Shown piece after piece: positions 26,863-36,784 of a stretch of DNA of 64,000 nucleotides. A program made the translations under genes and the position numbers. The stretch is from the NCBI GenBank assembly GCA_052386495.1, contig JBQTKA010000003.1, positions 124,001 through 188,000 of the forward strand. The letters run 5' to 3'. The DNA comes from Hyphomicrobium_B sp052386495 (GTDB taxonomy: Bacteria; Pseudomonadota; Alphaproteobacteria; Rhizobiales; Hyphomicrobiaceae). The notes beneath the pieces are model-generated. The model searched no databases, was not told where the DNA came from, and saw only the letters and a program-made list of their open reading frames with translations. The stretch's first letter is position 1. Each line of letters starts with the position of its first letter.

Positions 26863-27023
26863 AAAAAGGCTTGTACAGAAAATGAGTTAAGTCGGTCCGT
26901 CATAAATCAGGCCAGCGTGCAACGCTTGTTTAATGTTCTTGAGCCTTAAATGGGCTCGGCAATGCTTCTCTCCCGACACGGCCTCGCGCCGCCCCGGGAT
27001 GAGCCAGACCTGGGAATGACCTC

Positions 27024-27593
27024 ATGCGCTTTGACTCGCCTTCGCGTCCCGTGATCGATGCCCGCACGGAGAAGGAAGTGAAGCTGAAGTCGTTCATCGC
27101 CGACGCCGTCGCCGTCCACGACGGCGCCGCGCCGCTGACGCTGGTGGCGCGCGCGACCGACAGCCCCGTCGCTCGTGCGTTGGCGGCGTGCATTTCGGAA
27201 TCGGGCCGGAGCGATCTCGCCGTACATCTCGTGCTGTTCGACATCGACTCCATCGTCGAAGATCACGCGGCGGCGTCCATTCTCGATCTCAGGGCGTGCG
27301 ATGTTCGCGTCTTGCACGACGTGCGCTTCGTGTCCGCGCACGAGCAGCTCGTCCTCAGCGCCGATCGCATCTGGATTGGCGACTGCATGCGCCGTGATCC
27401 GCAAAAGCGCGACGCCTTCGAAATTTATCATTCGAATGATGCGTCCTGCGCCGCGCACGCGGTCGCGTCGTTCGCACGCCTTTGGGCGGCGGCGAAACCG
27501 CTGGCGCGCGCCATCGGCCGCACGCTGGCGCCGGAAGTCATCGCCGCAGGACAGGCGCCCGCAGCTGACTGTCTGCCGACGCCGCGCCGTTAA
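27024..27593 (+). CDS. Hypothetical protein
   Basis: A 189-residue soluble protein with a mixed alpha/beta pattern. Hydrophobic strands at about 38-46 (APLTLVARA), 65-76 (LAVHLVLFDIDS) and 90-104 alternate with helices, suggesting a Rossmann-like or phospholipase-D-like fold, but no catalytic motif is seen. GGGAA lies upstream of the ATG. It stands alone between the large membrane protein and the macroglobulin gene. Function unknown. Confidence 0.65.
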   Translation: MRFDSPSRPVIDARTEKEVKLKSFIADAVAVHDGAAPLTLVARATDSPVARALAACISESGRSDLAVHLVLFDIDSIVEDHAAASILDLRACDVRVLHDVRFVSAHEQLVLSADRIWIGDCMRRDPQKRDAFEIYHSNDASCAAHAVASFARLWAAAKPLARAIGRTLAPEVIAAGQAPAADCLPTPRR

Positions 27594-27928
27594 TATCCCC
27601 GCCTCGACCACGGATCGCCAAGCCGCTCGTTGCGCCGCTCCCACGGGCCGCGCCGCCATGGCCGCCCGTCCCCGCACTTAACCGAACCCAACATTAAATT
27701 TGGCGTCGATTTATCCCCGCGTTCCTCAGCCGGGTTAAATTTAGCCGGATGACATGGGATCGACGAAAAAAGGCGCAAGAACACGCAACGCTCGGAAGAT
27801 CGCAATTTGCCGCCGCGCTTCGGCCCTTCCGCCCTGATGGGCTGTCGGACCGCCGCCCGACGGCCGATAGTGCCGATACGACCGCGTGCGCCGCAGGCGC
27901 GCGCCGATTTCCAACAGGATGCCCCGCC
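27594..27928. other. Intergenic region before alpha-2-macroglobulin gene
   Basis: 335 bases without a supportable gene. It contains several TTAA tetranucleotides (near 27680, 27694, 27737), but none with the 7-base spacing of a CtrA site. The macroglobulin frame is open from 27749, but that part lacks a signal peptide and is treated as leader. Confidence 0.4.
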
Positions 27929-30900
27929 ATGACGTTTTTTGCGCGCCTCGCCCTCGCCGCCGCCCTTGCGCTCGCCTTCGTTGCGCCGACGGCCAACGTC
28001 GCAGCGGCCGAGCCGGGCTTCTCGCATTCGGGCGTCGCCGCCGACGCCAAGCGCTACGAGGCGTATCTGAAATCGTCCTGGAAGGCGGACGGCAAGAAGG
28101 CCGCCGACCTCAAGACCGAGGCCGACAAGCTGTTCGCGAACGATCCGCGCGCGGCGTCGCGCCTGCTCGCCAACGTCGTCGCGGGCGACGCCGGCGACAG
28201 CGCCGCCTGGACGCGACTCGCCGAAGCGCTGCTCGCAATCAAGACCGATCCGGAGAAGGCCGAGAAGTACGATTTGCCAATCCACGCCTCCGGCGCCGCC
28301 TACCGCGGCTACGAGCGCGCCAAGGACAAGGCGCAAAAGGCGCGCGCGCTTTCAGTTTTGGGAACAGCGCTCGAACGGCGCTCGTACTGGCGCCCGGCGA
28401 TCGACGCGCTCAAGTTGTCGATCGACCTCGTCGACGATCAGGCGGCGCGCGAAGCCTACGACAAGCTCCGCGCCGAGCACGGTTTCCGCATGATCGACTA
28501 CAAGACCGACAACGACGTCACGCCGCCGCGGCTCTGCCTGCAGTTCTCGGAAGATCTGTCGCGCACGCAGGCCGACGTCGCGAAATTCGTCTCCGTCGAC
28601 GGCAAGGATCCGCAGACGCTCGCCCAGGAAGGCAAGCAGCTCTGCGTCGAAGGCCTGCAGCACGGCCAGCGCTATCAGGTCACGGTGCGCGCCGGCCTGC
28701 CGTCGGAAGTCGGCGAGACGCTGAACAAGACCGCCGACCTCGCGATCTACGTGCCGGACCGTTCAGCGCTCGTGCGCTTCACCGGCAAATCCTACGTGCT
28801 GCCGAGCCGCGGCCAGCAGGGCATCCCTGTCGTCACGACGAACACGAGCAAGATTTCAGTCGAGGTCTATCGCATCGGCGACAGGAGCCTGGCGACGACG
28901 CTGCAATCGGGCGATTTCCAGCGCCAGCTTTCCGACTATGAGGTCGACAACATCCGCGACCGCACCGGCGTCAAGGTCTATGCGGGCGAGATGGACGTGG
29001 CGTCCAAGCTCAACGAGGACGTGACGACGGCCGTGCCCGTCACCGACGCGACGGGCAAACTTGAGCCCGGCGCCTACGTCATGGTCGCCAAGCCGACCGA
29101 AAAGCAGAAGCAGGATTACGGCTCGATCGCGACGCAGTGGTTCATCGTCTCGGACCTCGGGCTCACCGCGTTCACCGGCGGGGACGGCGTCCACGCGTTC
29201 GTGCGCTCGCTCGCCGACGCAACGACGATTTCGGACGCGACGGTGAAACTCATCGCGCGCAACAACGAAATCCTGGCGACGGCGAAGACCGACGCCAAGG
29301 GGTATGCGAAATTCGACTCCGCGATCGCCAAGGGCGAAGGCGGCGCGCAGGCGGCCGTGCTTGCCGCCGAGAAGGGCGCGGGTGAGTACGCCTTCCTCGA
29401 TCTGACGCTCAACGCCTTCGATCTTTCGGATCGCGGCGTAAAAGGCCGCGAACCGGCAGGCCCGATCGACGGCTACATCTACACCGAGCGCGGCGTCTAT
29501 CGCGGCGGAGAAGAGGTCGCGATCACGGCGCTCGTCCGCGACAACAAAGGCAAGGCGGCGTCGCTGCCGACGACGCTGATCGTCACGCGGCCCGACGGCG
29601 TCGAGCAATTGCGCGTCACCTTGAACGATCAGGGCCTCGGTGGGCGCTCGCACGCGCTGCCGCTCGCCAATACGGCGATGACGGGAACGTGGCGGCTGTG
29701 GCTGCACGCCGATCCGAAGCAGCCGGCGATCGCCGAGCGCGCGTTCCTCGTCGAAGATTTCGTGCCTGAGCGCCTCGACATGACGCTCGCCTCCGACGCG
29801 AAATCCATGTCGCCGGAAGCGGAGACGGCGATCAAGGCCGACGGCAAGTATCTCTATGGACCGCCGGCGGCCGACCTCGGGCTTGAAGGCGAAGTCGTCG
29901 TGCGTCTCGCCAACAAGGACCTGCCGGGATACGCGGGCTTTCAATTCGGCCCAGCGGACGAGTTCGTCAATCCGGTGCGCGAGCCGCTTCCGGCCGGTCT
30001 GCTGACGGATAAGGACGGCAAGGCGTCGATCGCCGTTATCTTGCCCGCAGTGCCGAAGACGGCGCGGCCACTCGAGGCGGAACTGCTCGTCAAGCTCGTC
30101 GAAAGCGGCGGGCGCTCGATCGAGCGCAAGCTCGTGCTGCCCGTCGATCTCAAACAGCCGCGCATCGGCATCAAGCCGCAGTTCGCGGGCGGACAGGCAG
30201 CGGAAGATCAGGATGCGGCGTTCGACGTCGTGCTGCTCGACGCGGACGGCAAGCCCGCCGCATCCGACAAACTCGAATGGACGCTGACGCGGCTCGACCA
30301 GAACTGGCAGTGGTATCGCCGCGACGGCAACTGGACCTACGATTCGGTGATGACGAAGCGCAAGGTCGGCGGCGGCGCGCTTGCGATCGCGGCGGAAGCT
30401 CCGGCGAAGATCGCGCAGCCCGTCGGCTGGGGCCGCTACCGGCTCGATGTCGCCTCGACCGAGGCCAACGGTCCCGCGTCCAGCATCACGTTCAACGCCG
30501 GTTGGCATCAGTCGGGCGAAAACGTCGACAGCCCGGAACAGCTCGACATCGCGCTCGACAAGGCGAGCTACAAGGCCGGCGAAACGGCGAAGCTGCGCAT
30601 CGCATCGAAACTCGGTGGCAAGGCGCTCGTCTCCGTGCTCGGCGACAAACTGCACCAGTCGCTCGACGTCGACGTGCCGAAGGGCGGCGGCGAAGTGGCG
30701 ATCCCGGTCGGCGAGAACTGGAACCCTGGCGCGTACGTCGCCGCAATGGTCTATCGGCCGATGGACGAAGCGCAGAAGCGCATGCCCGGCCGCGCCGTCG
30801 GCGTCGCCTGGCTCGGCGTCGATCAGGCGGATCGCGAACTGAAAGTCGGCGTGACACTGCCTGAGAAACTGAAATCGGGCGCGAAGCTCTCCGTGCCGGT

Positions 30901-33286
30901 CAAAGTCGAAGGCTTGAAGGACGGCGAGGACGCGCGCGTGACGGTGGCCGCCGTCGATCTCGGCATCCTCAATCTGACGCGCTTCGAGACGCCGGCGCCC
31001 GAACAGTGGTTCAACGCGCAGCAGAAGCTCGCGTTCGAGATCCGCGATTTCTATGGCCGGCTCATCGATGGCATGAAAGCCGAGCGCGGCAAGCTCAAAA
31101 GCGGCGGCGACGGATCGGGCCCGGTCATGCAGGGCAATCCGACGGTCGAGACCGTGGTTTCGCTCTATTCGGGCATCGTGAAGGTCGGCCCGGACGGGAC
31201 GGCGACTATCGAATTTGAAATGCCGGACTTTAACGGCACGGTGCGCGTCACGGCGGTCGCCTGGAGCGGCGACAAGGTCGGACACGGCTCGGCCGACGTG
31301 ATCGTGCGCGACGCGGCGGCTCTGACGGTTGCCGTTCCGCGCTTTATGACGCTCGGCGACGAGGTCAACCTCGGCTTCGACGTGCACAACATCGAAGGCG
31401 CAGACGGCGACTACAAAATCGCGCTGTCTCAGGTGCAGGGCGATGCGTCGGCCGAGCGCGTGACGGCGATTACTGAAGCTTCGGCGAAGTTGAAAACCGG
31501 CGAAAAGGCGCTGAAGCGCATCGCGTATAAGCCGGCCGAAGTCGGTTCGCTGACGCTGCGCGCGGTCTTGACCGGGCCAGGCGACGTTCGGATCAAGCGC
31601 GATATGACGTTCGACGTGCTGCCGCCCGCCAACGACGTGAAACGCACGACGATCGCGTCGCTCAAAGCCAACGGCGGCAAGATGACCGTATCGCGCGATC
31701 TGGTCTCCGATCTCATCGCGTCGCGGACGAAGATCAACCTGTCGGTCGGGCCGACGGCGCGCTTCGACGTGCCCACGCTGCTGGCGCAGCTTGACCGCTA
31801 TCCCTACGGCTGCGCCGAGCAGACCGTGTCGCGGGCGCTGCCGCTCGTTTATGCGAACGCGGTAGCGGCGCAGGTCGGCATCGCCGAAGACAAGGCTCTG
31901 AAAGAGCGCGTGCAGGCGGCCGTCAATCGCGTGTTCGAACTGCAGGATTCATCCGGCGCTTTCGGCGTCTGGGGTCCGTCAAACGCCGATCTCTGGCTGA
32001 CGTCGTACGTGACCGACTTCCTGACGCGGGCGAAGGAGAACGGCGCGAGCGTGCCGGCCGAAGGCTTCGCTCGCGCGCTCGAACGGTTGCAGAACTTCCT
32101 CTCATATGCGGAGGACTTCGAGAAAGGCGGAGAGGATCGCGCCTATGCTATCTACGTTCTCGCCCGCAACGGCCGTGCGCCGATCGGCGAGCTTCGCTAT
32201 TACGCTGACGAGCGCATCGAGCGCTTCTCGACGCCTCTTGCGAAAGCGCAGGTCGGCGCGGCGCTCGCCATGATGGGCGACAAGGCCCGGGCCGAGCGTG
32301 CGTTCGCCGCGGCCGTCGCCGGCATGGAGGATACGACAGCAGCGGATGCCGGCTACCGGCTCGATTACGGCTCGCGGCTGCGCGACGGCGCGGCGCTCGT
32401 CACGCTCGCGGCCGAGAGCGGCGTCGCGAAAGCCGACGCGCCGAAACTCGCGGGCGTCATCGCCAAGGCGTACGAAACGCGAAGCTTTACGTCGACGCAG
32501 GAACAGGCGTGGATGTTGCTCGCGGCCAAGGCGCTCAACGACGAGGCGAAGGCGACGACGCTGACGATCAACGGCCAAAAGGTTTCAGGCCCGACACTGC
32601 GGTCGCTCGTTCCGGCCGATCTCAAGGACGGCGCGCTGACGATCGTCAACGACGGCGACGCCGCGACCGACGCCGTGATCTCGATCATCGGCGCGGCGCT
32701 GACGCCGGAGCCGGCCGTGTCGAAAGGCTTCAATATCGAGCGCACGGCCTACACGCTCGACGGCAAGAAGGTCGAGCTGAAGAGCCTCGTCGGCGGACAG
32801 TCGGAGGTGAAGCAGAACGACCGCTTCGTGATGGTGGTGAAGGTGACGTCGGAAGAACCGGGCGGGCGCGTGCTCGTCGTCGACCGGCTGCCCGCGGGCT
32901 TCGAGATCGAGAACCCGCGGCTCGTTGCAAGCGGATCGGTCAAGGGTCTCGACTGGGTGAAGTCGAGCGCCGAGCCGGAGCACACGGAGTTCCGCGACGA
33001 TCGTTTCGTCGCCGCGTTCAACTTTTCAGGCGCGGGTTCGAGCGGGTCGGCGGGCGGCGAAGCGGAGAGCGAGGGCGATGCGCCCGCCGCGCTCGAATCG
33101 GAGCCGGGTGAAGATGCGACGGCTGTTGACGCCAAGCCTGCGGCGGTGACGGCGACCGTCGCCTACATCGTGCGCGCGGTGACGCCGGGAACATTCGTCC
33201 ATCCCGCCGCGACGGTCGAAGACATGTACCGCCCCGAGCGCTACGCGCGCACCGCGGGCGGCCGGTTGATCGTTGGAGCGAAGTAA
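27929..33286 (+). CDS. Bacterial alpha-2-macroglobulin family protein
   Basis: A 1,785-residue periplasmic protease trap. The ATG at 27929 (AGGAT upstream) starts a Sec signal peptide ending near VAAAEPG. The enterobacterial homologue YfhM has a lipobox, which is missing here. The body is a string of macroglobulin-like domains, a bait region, and an alpha-2-macroglobulin TED domain with the thioester motif CAEQ at 1295-1298 in YPYGCAEQTVSR. The C-terminal receptor-binding-like domain is near 1600-1785. Family members trap attacking proteases and are usually coupled to PBP1C, as here, where pbpC follows 165 bases downstream; both are thought to guard and repair peptidoglycan. Confidence 0.93.
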   Translation: MTFFARLALAAALALAFVAPTANVAAAEPGFSHSGVAADAKRYEAYLKSSWKADGKKAADLKTEADKLFANDPRAASRLLANVVAGDAGDSAAWTRLAEALLAIKTDPEKAEKYDLPIHASGAAYRGYERAKDKAQKARALSVLGTALERRSYWRPAIDALKLSIDLVDDQAAREAYDKLRAEHGFRMIDYKTDNDVTPPRLCLQFSEDLSRTQADVAKFVSVDGKDPQTLAQEGKQLCVEGLQHGQRYQVTVRAGLPSEVGETLNKTADLAIYVPDRSALVRFTGKSYVLPSRGQQGIPVVTTNTSKISVEVYRIGDRSLATTLQSGDFQRQLSDYEVDNIRDRTGVKVYAGEMDVASKLNEDVTTAVPVTDATGKLEPGAYVMVAKPTEKQKQDYGSIATQWFIVSDLGLTAFTGGDGVHAFVRSLADATTISDATVKLIARNNEILATAKTDAKGYAKFDSAIAKGEGGAQAAVLAAEKGAGEYAFLDLTLNAFDLSDRGVKGREPAGPIDGYIYTERGVYRGGEEVAITALVRDNKGKAASLPTTLIVTRPDGVEQLRVTLNDQGLGGRSHALPLANTAMTGTWRLWLHADPKQPAIAERAFLVEDFVPERLDMTLASDAKSMSPEAETAIKADGKYLYGPPAADLGLEGEVVVRLANKDLPGYAGFQFGPADEFVNPVREPLPAGLLTDKDGKASIAVILPAVPKTARPLEAELLVKLVESGGRSIERKLVLPVDLKQPRIGIKPQFAGGQAAEDQDAAFDVVLLDADGKPAASDKLEWTLTRLDQNWQWYRRDGNWTYDSVMTKRKVGGGALAIAAEAPAKIAQPVGWGRYRLDVASTEANGPASSITFNAGWHQSGENVDSPEQLDIALDKASYKAGETAKLRIASKLGGKALVSVLGDKLHQSLDVDVPKGGGEVAIPVGENWNPGAYVAAMVYRPMDEAQKRMPGRAVGVAWLGVDQADRELKVGVTLPEKLKSGAKLSVPVKVEGLKDGEDARVTVAAVDLGILNLTRFETPAPEQWFNAQQKLAFEIRDFYGRLIDGMKAERGKLKSGGDGSGPVMQGNPTVETVVSLYSGIVKVGPDGTATIEFEMPDFNGTVRVTAVAWSGDKVGHGSADVIVRDAAALTVAVPRFMTLGDEVNLGFDVHNIEGADGDYKIALSQVQGDASAERVTAITEASAKLKTGEKALKRIAYKPAEVGSLTLRAVLTGPGDVRIKRDMTFDVLPPANDVKRTTIASLKANGGKMTVSRDLVSDLIASRTKINLSVGPTARFDVPTLLAQLDRYPYGCAEQTVSRALPLVYANAVAAQVGIAEDKALKERVQAAVNRVFELQDSSGAFGVWGPSNADLWLTSYVTDFLTRAKENGASVPAEGFARALERLQNFLSYAEDFEKGGEDRAYAIYVLARNGRAPIGELRYYADERIERFSTPLAKAQVGAALAMMGDKARAERAFAAAVAGMEDTTAADAGYRLDYGSRLRDGAALVTLAAESGVAKADAPKLAGVIAKAYETRSFTSTQEQAWMLLAAKALNDEAKATTLTINGQKVSGPTLRSLVPADLKDGALTIVNDGDAATDAVISIIGAALTPEPAVSKGFNIERTAYTLDGKKVELKSLVGGQSEVKQNDRFVMVVKVTSEEPGGRVLVVDRLPAGFEIENPRLVASGSVKGLDWVKSSAEPEHTEFRDDRFVAAFNFSGAGSSGSAGGEAESEGDAPAALESEPGEDATAVDAKPAAVTATVAYIVRAVTPGTFVHPAATVEDMYRPERYARTAGGRLIVGAK

Positions 33287-33332
33287 GAGACGGCTATGGG
33301 CTGGCTTAGGACTTCAAATCCGCAAGTACTTT

Positions 33333-33446
33333 CCCTCTCCCCGTGGGGCGGGTCGCCCTAAGGGGTTGAGGGTCTGGGTGTGGGGCAGCCACAGGCGCAA
33401 GCCGCTGCCCCTCACCCCAGCCCTCTCCCCGCGCGCGGGGAGAGGG
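33333..33446. repeat. CCCTCTCCCC-type palindromic intergenic repeat
   Basis: Begins CCCTCTCCCC and ends GGGGAGAGGG, with an internal stem around GGGGCAG/CTGCCCC. This type of repeat is widespread between genes of Hyphomicrobiales. Its 3' end supplies the purine-rich sequence just before the pbpC start. Confidence 0.75.
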
Positions 33447-33451
33447 AGGAG

Positions 33452-35575
33452 GTGGCGCGCGCTTCGCGCAAGTATTTTCGCGTCACCGCGGCGTTGGCGC
33501 TGGCGGCGGCGGTTGTTCTGTCGGTAGGCGCGTATGGCGCGTATCGGAGGGCGCTGGCCGACATCGGGCCGCTCGCGCTCGACGCCGCGAAAGCGCAGTC
33601 GGTCACCGTCGTCGATCGCGAGGACCGGCTGCTGCGCGCCTTCACGACGGCCGAAGGGCGCTGGCGCCTGCCGCTCGATCCGAAGGACGTCGATCCGCAT
33701 TACCTGAAACTGCTGCTCGCCTTCGAGGACCGGCGCTTTTATGAGCATCGCGGCGTCGATCCGCGCGCGCTCGTCCGCGCCGTCGCGCAGGCAATCGCGC
33801 ACGGGCGGCTCGTCTCCGGCGGCTCGACGCTGACAATGCAGGTCGCCAGGCTGCTCGACGGCAAGCACGAGCGCACGGCAGGCAGAAAGGTCCGTCAGAT
33901 GCTGCGCGCGCGCCAGCTTGAACGGGCGCTGACGAAAACGGAAATCCTGCGGCTCTACCTGCGGCTCGCGCCGTTCGGCGGCAATCTCGAAGGCGTGCGG
34001 GCGGCGTCGCTTGCGTATTTCGGCAAGGAGCCGCGGCGGCTGTCGATGTCGGAAGCGACCCTGCTCGTCGCGCTGCCGCAGAGCCCGGAAGCGCGGCGCC
34101 TCGACCGTCATCCGAAGGCGGCGGAACGCGCGCGCAATCGTGTGCTCGATACGGCGGTCGCGGCGGGCGCGATCAGCAAGGGCGAAGCGGAAAAGGCCAA
34201 GGCCGAGCGCGTGCCGCTCGCCCGCGCCGATTTCCCGATGCTCGCGCCGCATCTCGCCGAAAGCGAAGTCGCGCGCGATCCGGCGCATACCATCCACAAG
34301 CTCACGCTCGATCGAAATCTGCAGGCGAGTCTCGAAGACCTCGCCAAGCGGCAAGCGGAACTCCAGGGCGACAAGCTCTCCGCGGCGATCGTCGTAGCCG
34401 ATCACCTGAGCGGCGAAATCCTCGCCTACGTCGCTGCATCGAACTATCGCGACGCCGAACGCCAGGGCGCCGTCGACATGGCGAACGCGATCCGCTCGCC
34501 GGGCTCGGCGTTGAAACCCTTTATCTATGGCCTCGCGTTCGAATCGGGCTTCGCGCATCCCGAAACGCTGATCGACGACCGGCCCATGCGGTTTGGAAGC
34601 TACGCGCCGAAGAATTTCGACGAAGGATATCACGGCACGGTCACGATCCGCGAAGCGCTCGAACAGTCGCTCAACATTCCGGCCGTGCGCGCCCTTTCCC
34701 GCGTCGGACCCGGCAAGCTCGTCGGCCGATTTCGCCGCGCCGGAGTCATCGCGCGCTTTCCGGACAAGTCGGAGCCAACGCTGGCGATGGCGCTCGGCGG
34801 CACGGGGCTGACGCTGCTCGATCTGACGCAGCTCTATGCGGCGCTGGCACGCGGCGGCGACGCCGTGACGTTGAATTATCGCGCCGGCGCGCGCGCGCAG
34901 ATGGCGGCGCAGCGCCGCGTCGCCCCCCTCGTCAACGCGCGGCGCATGATGAGCGACGTCGCGGCGTGGCAAGTGACGGACATCTTGAAGGATGCGCCGC
35001 CACCGCTCAACGCCAAGGGCGGCCGCTTCGCCTATAAGACCGGAACGTCCTACGGCTATCGCGATGCCTGGGCGATCGGCTACGACGGCCGCCATGTCGT
35101 CGGCGTGTGGGTGGGCCGGCCGGACGGCGCGAGCGTCGCCGGCATGATGGGCCGCACGGCCGCCGCGCCAATCCTGTTCGACGCTTTCGCGCGCATTTCG
35201 GAACGGCGCGCCCCGCTCCCGGCCGCGCCTGCGGGCGCGCCCGTCACCGCGGCAGCCGACCTGCCACAACCGCTGAAGCGCTGGCGCGAACCGGGCGACG
35301 GCTCTACTTCGGGCCCGTTCCTCGCGCCGCCGGTGCTGATCTCGTTCCCGCCGGACGCATCCGAAATCGACAATGCAGACTTCGGCGATGAACCGTTGGT
35401 GCTCAAGGCCGACGGCGGCGCGCTACCTCTGACGTGGCTCGTCGACGGCGCGCCGATCGCCTCCGATCCGCACGCGCGCGAGGCGCAATGGAAACCGGCC
35501 GGCGCCGGCTTTGCAAAGTTAACGGTGATAGACGCCAACGGCCGGACGGACAGGGCGTCGATCCGGCTCAAATAG
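33452..35575 (+). CDS. pbpC: Penicillin-binding protein 1C
   Basis: A 707-residue inner-membrane peptidoglycan glycosyltransferase with a transpeptidase-fold domain. A membrane helix lies near residues 10-30. The GT51 signature EDRRFYEHRGVD starts near residue 92, followed by GGSTLTMQVARLL. The penicillin-binding motifs are SALK 352-355, SLN, and KTGT starting at 529. The C-terminal approximately 90 residues form the beta-sandwich domain found only in PBP1C. The GTG start at 33452 is favoured because the upstream in-frame sequence is a translated intergenic repeat; GAGGG provides the ribosome binding site. It partners the upstream alpha-2-macroglobulin gene. Confidence 0.92.
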   Translation: MARASRKYFRVTAALALAAAVVLSVGAYGAYRRALADIGPLALDAAKAQSVTVVDREDRLLRAFTTAEGRWRLPLDPKDVDPHYLKLLLAFEDRRFYEHRGVDPRALVRAVAQAIAHGRLVSGGSTLTMQVARLLDGKHERTAGRKVRQMLRARQLERALTKTEILRLYLRLAPFGGNLEGVRAASLAYFGKEPRRLSMSEATLLVALPQSPEARRLDRHPKAAERARNRVLDTAVAAGAISKGEAEKAKAERVPLARADFPMLAPHLAESEVARDPAHTIHKLTLDRNLQASLEDLAKRQAELQGDKLSAAIVVADHLSGEILAYVAASNYRDAERQGAVDMANAIRSPGSALKPFIYGLAFESGFAHPETLIDDRPMRFGSYAPKNFDEGYHGTVTIREALEQSLNIPAVRALSRVGPGKLVGRFRRAGVIARFPDKSEPTLAMALGGTGLTLLDLTQLYAALARGGDAVTLNYRAGARAQMAAQRRVAPLVNARRMMSDVAAWQVTDILKDAPPPLNAKGGRFAYKTGTSYGYRDAWAIGYDGRHVVGVWVGRPDGASVAGMMGRTAAAPILFDAFARISERRAPLPAAPAGAPVTAAADLPQPLKRWREPGDGSTSGPFLAPPVLISFPPDASEIDNADFGDEPLVLKADGGALPLTWLVDGAPIASDPHAREAQWKPAGAGFAKLTVIDANGRTDRASIRLK

Positions 35576-35649
35576 GGCATAAGGCGCACTCGCCCGGCGC
35601 CGTCGCGCGAGCTAAGAATGGGCGGATCACGCCGCTTCAGGATGCGCCG

Positions 35650-36732
35650 ATGGGCCTCGCGCCGTTCACCCGACCCACCGCCGCCGTCCTGGTCGCCGCG
35701 CTTCTGCTTGGCTGCGATGGCGCGCCGCGCGAAACGCCGGTTCCGCTTCCCGATGTCGGCGCGGCGATAGATCAAACGTCCGTTTCCGGAATTTCGTCGG
35801 GCGCCTACATGGCCGGCCAGTTCGAATTCGCGCACGCCAAGATCGTCAAAGGCACGGCGATCATCGCGGGCGGGCCCTACGGTTGTTCCGAAAGCATTTT
35901 CGCGGGCGCGATGCCGGCGCCCGGCGCGGCGTGGTTGAATCTCAGCAAGGCCGTCAACGGCTGCATGCTCGACATGCTCGGCGCTTGGGGCGTCGCAAAT
36001 CCGGCCGACCTTGCGGAAAAAGCAAGGGCGCGCGCCGAGAAAGGCGAGATCGACCCGATCGCCGACGTCGTCACCGACAAGATCTATCTCTTCTCGGGCA
36101 AGGAAGACCGCACCGTCGCGCCGTCGATCGTCACCGCGGCAAGCGAATTCTACACGGCGCTCGGCGCGCCCGCCGCCAACATCAAACTCGTCACGACCTA
36201 TCCCGCCGGACACGCATTCGTCACCGACAATGCGGGCGGCGCGTGCGAGATTTCTCAAAAGCCTTATGTCGTGGATTGCGACTACGATCAGGCGGGCGAT
36301 CTGCTCGCGCACATTTACGGCGCGCTGAAGCCGCGATCGGCGAGTCCGGCGGGCGATTTCATCGTGTTCGATCAAAAACCGTTCAAGCCCGCCGCCGAAC
36401 TCGACGGCCTCGCCGACCGCGGCGTCGTCTATGTGCCGCACGCCTGTCGAACCAAAACCGGATGCCGCATCCACGTCGCCTATCACGGCTGCGGCCAGAA
36501 TCGTCAGGCGATCGGCGACGTTTTCATTTCGGAATCAGGCTTTGCGCGGTGGGCCGATTCCAATTCGCTGATCATTCTCTATCCGCAAGTCGCGACGACG
36601 CCGCTCAATCCGCAGGGGTGCTGGGACTGGTGGGGTTATACGGGCAGCGATTATCTCGCGCGCACGGCGCCGCAGATCGCCGCCGTCTATGCGATGCTGC
36701 AGCGGCTTTCGGGCGCAGCGCCGCCGTCTTAG
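35650..36732 (+). CDS. Secreted PHB depolymerase-type esterase (lipoprotein)
   Basis: A 360-residue alpha/beta-hydrolase. The N-terminus is a lipoprotein signal with LLLGC (Cys near residue 23). The nucleophile motif is GISSGAYMAGQ (G-x-S-x-G), as in periplasmic poly(3-hydroxybutyrate) depolymerases of the Rhodospirillum PhaZ1 type. The likely acid is in GKEDRTV and the His in YPAGHAF or AYHGCGQN, the latter a substrate-site block. AGGA precedes the ATG. PHB turnover fits an organism with the ethylmalonyl-CoA pathway, but the export signal points to extracellular or periplasmic polymer or other esters as substrate. Confidence 0.82.
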   Translation: MGLAPFTRPTAAVLVAALLLGCDGAPRETPVPLPDVGAAIDQTSVSGISSGAYMAGQFEFAHAKIVKGTAIIAGGPYGCSESIFAGAMPAPGAAWLNLSKAVNGCMLDMLGAWGVANPADLAEKARARAEKGEIDPIADVVTDKIYLFSGKEDRTVAPSIVTAASEFYTALGAPAANIKLVTTYPAGHAFVTDNAGGACEISQKPYVVDCDYDQAGDLLAHIYGALKPRSASPAGDFIVFDQKPFKPAAELDGLADRGVVYVPHACRTKTGCRIHVAYHGCGQNRQAIGDVFISESGFARWADSNSLIILYPQVATTPLNPQGCWDWWGYTGSDYLARTAPQIAAVYAMLQRLSGAAPPS

Positions 36733-36784
36733 CCGGACGGCGTTTCGGTTTATTGTGCGCGTCGGGGAAGCAGGGAACGTCCGC

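Noticed and set aside
27749..27928. Upstream 60 codons of the macroglobulin frame
   Set aside because: They would bury the signal peptide inside the protein; the ATG at 27929 has a ribosome binding site.
28856..31387. Long minus-strand open frame inside the macroglobulin gene
   Set aside because: Shadow of a high-GC coding strand: His/Arg/Asp-rich composition, no domain, no promoter. The plus frame has signal peptide and thioester motif.
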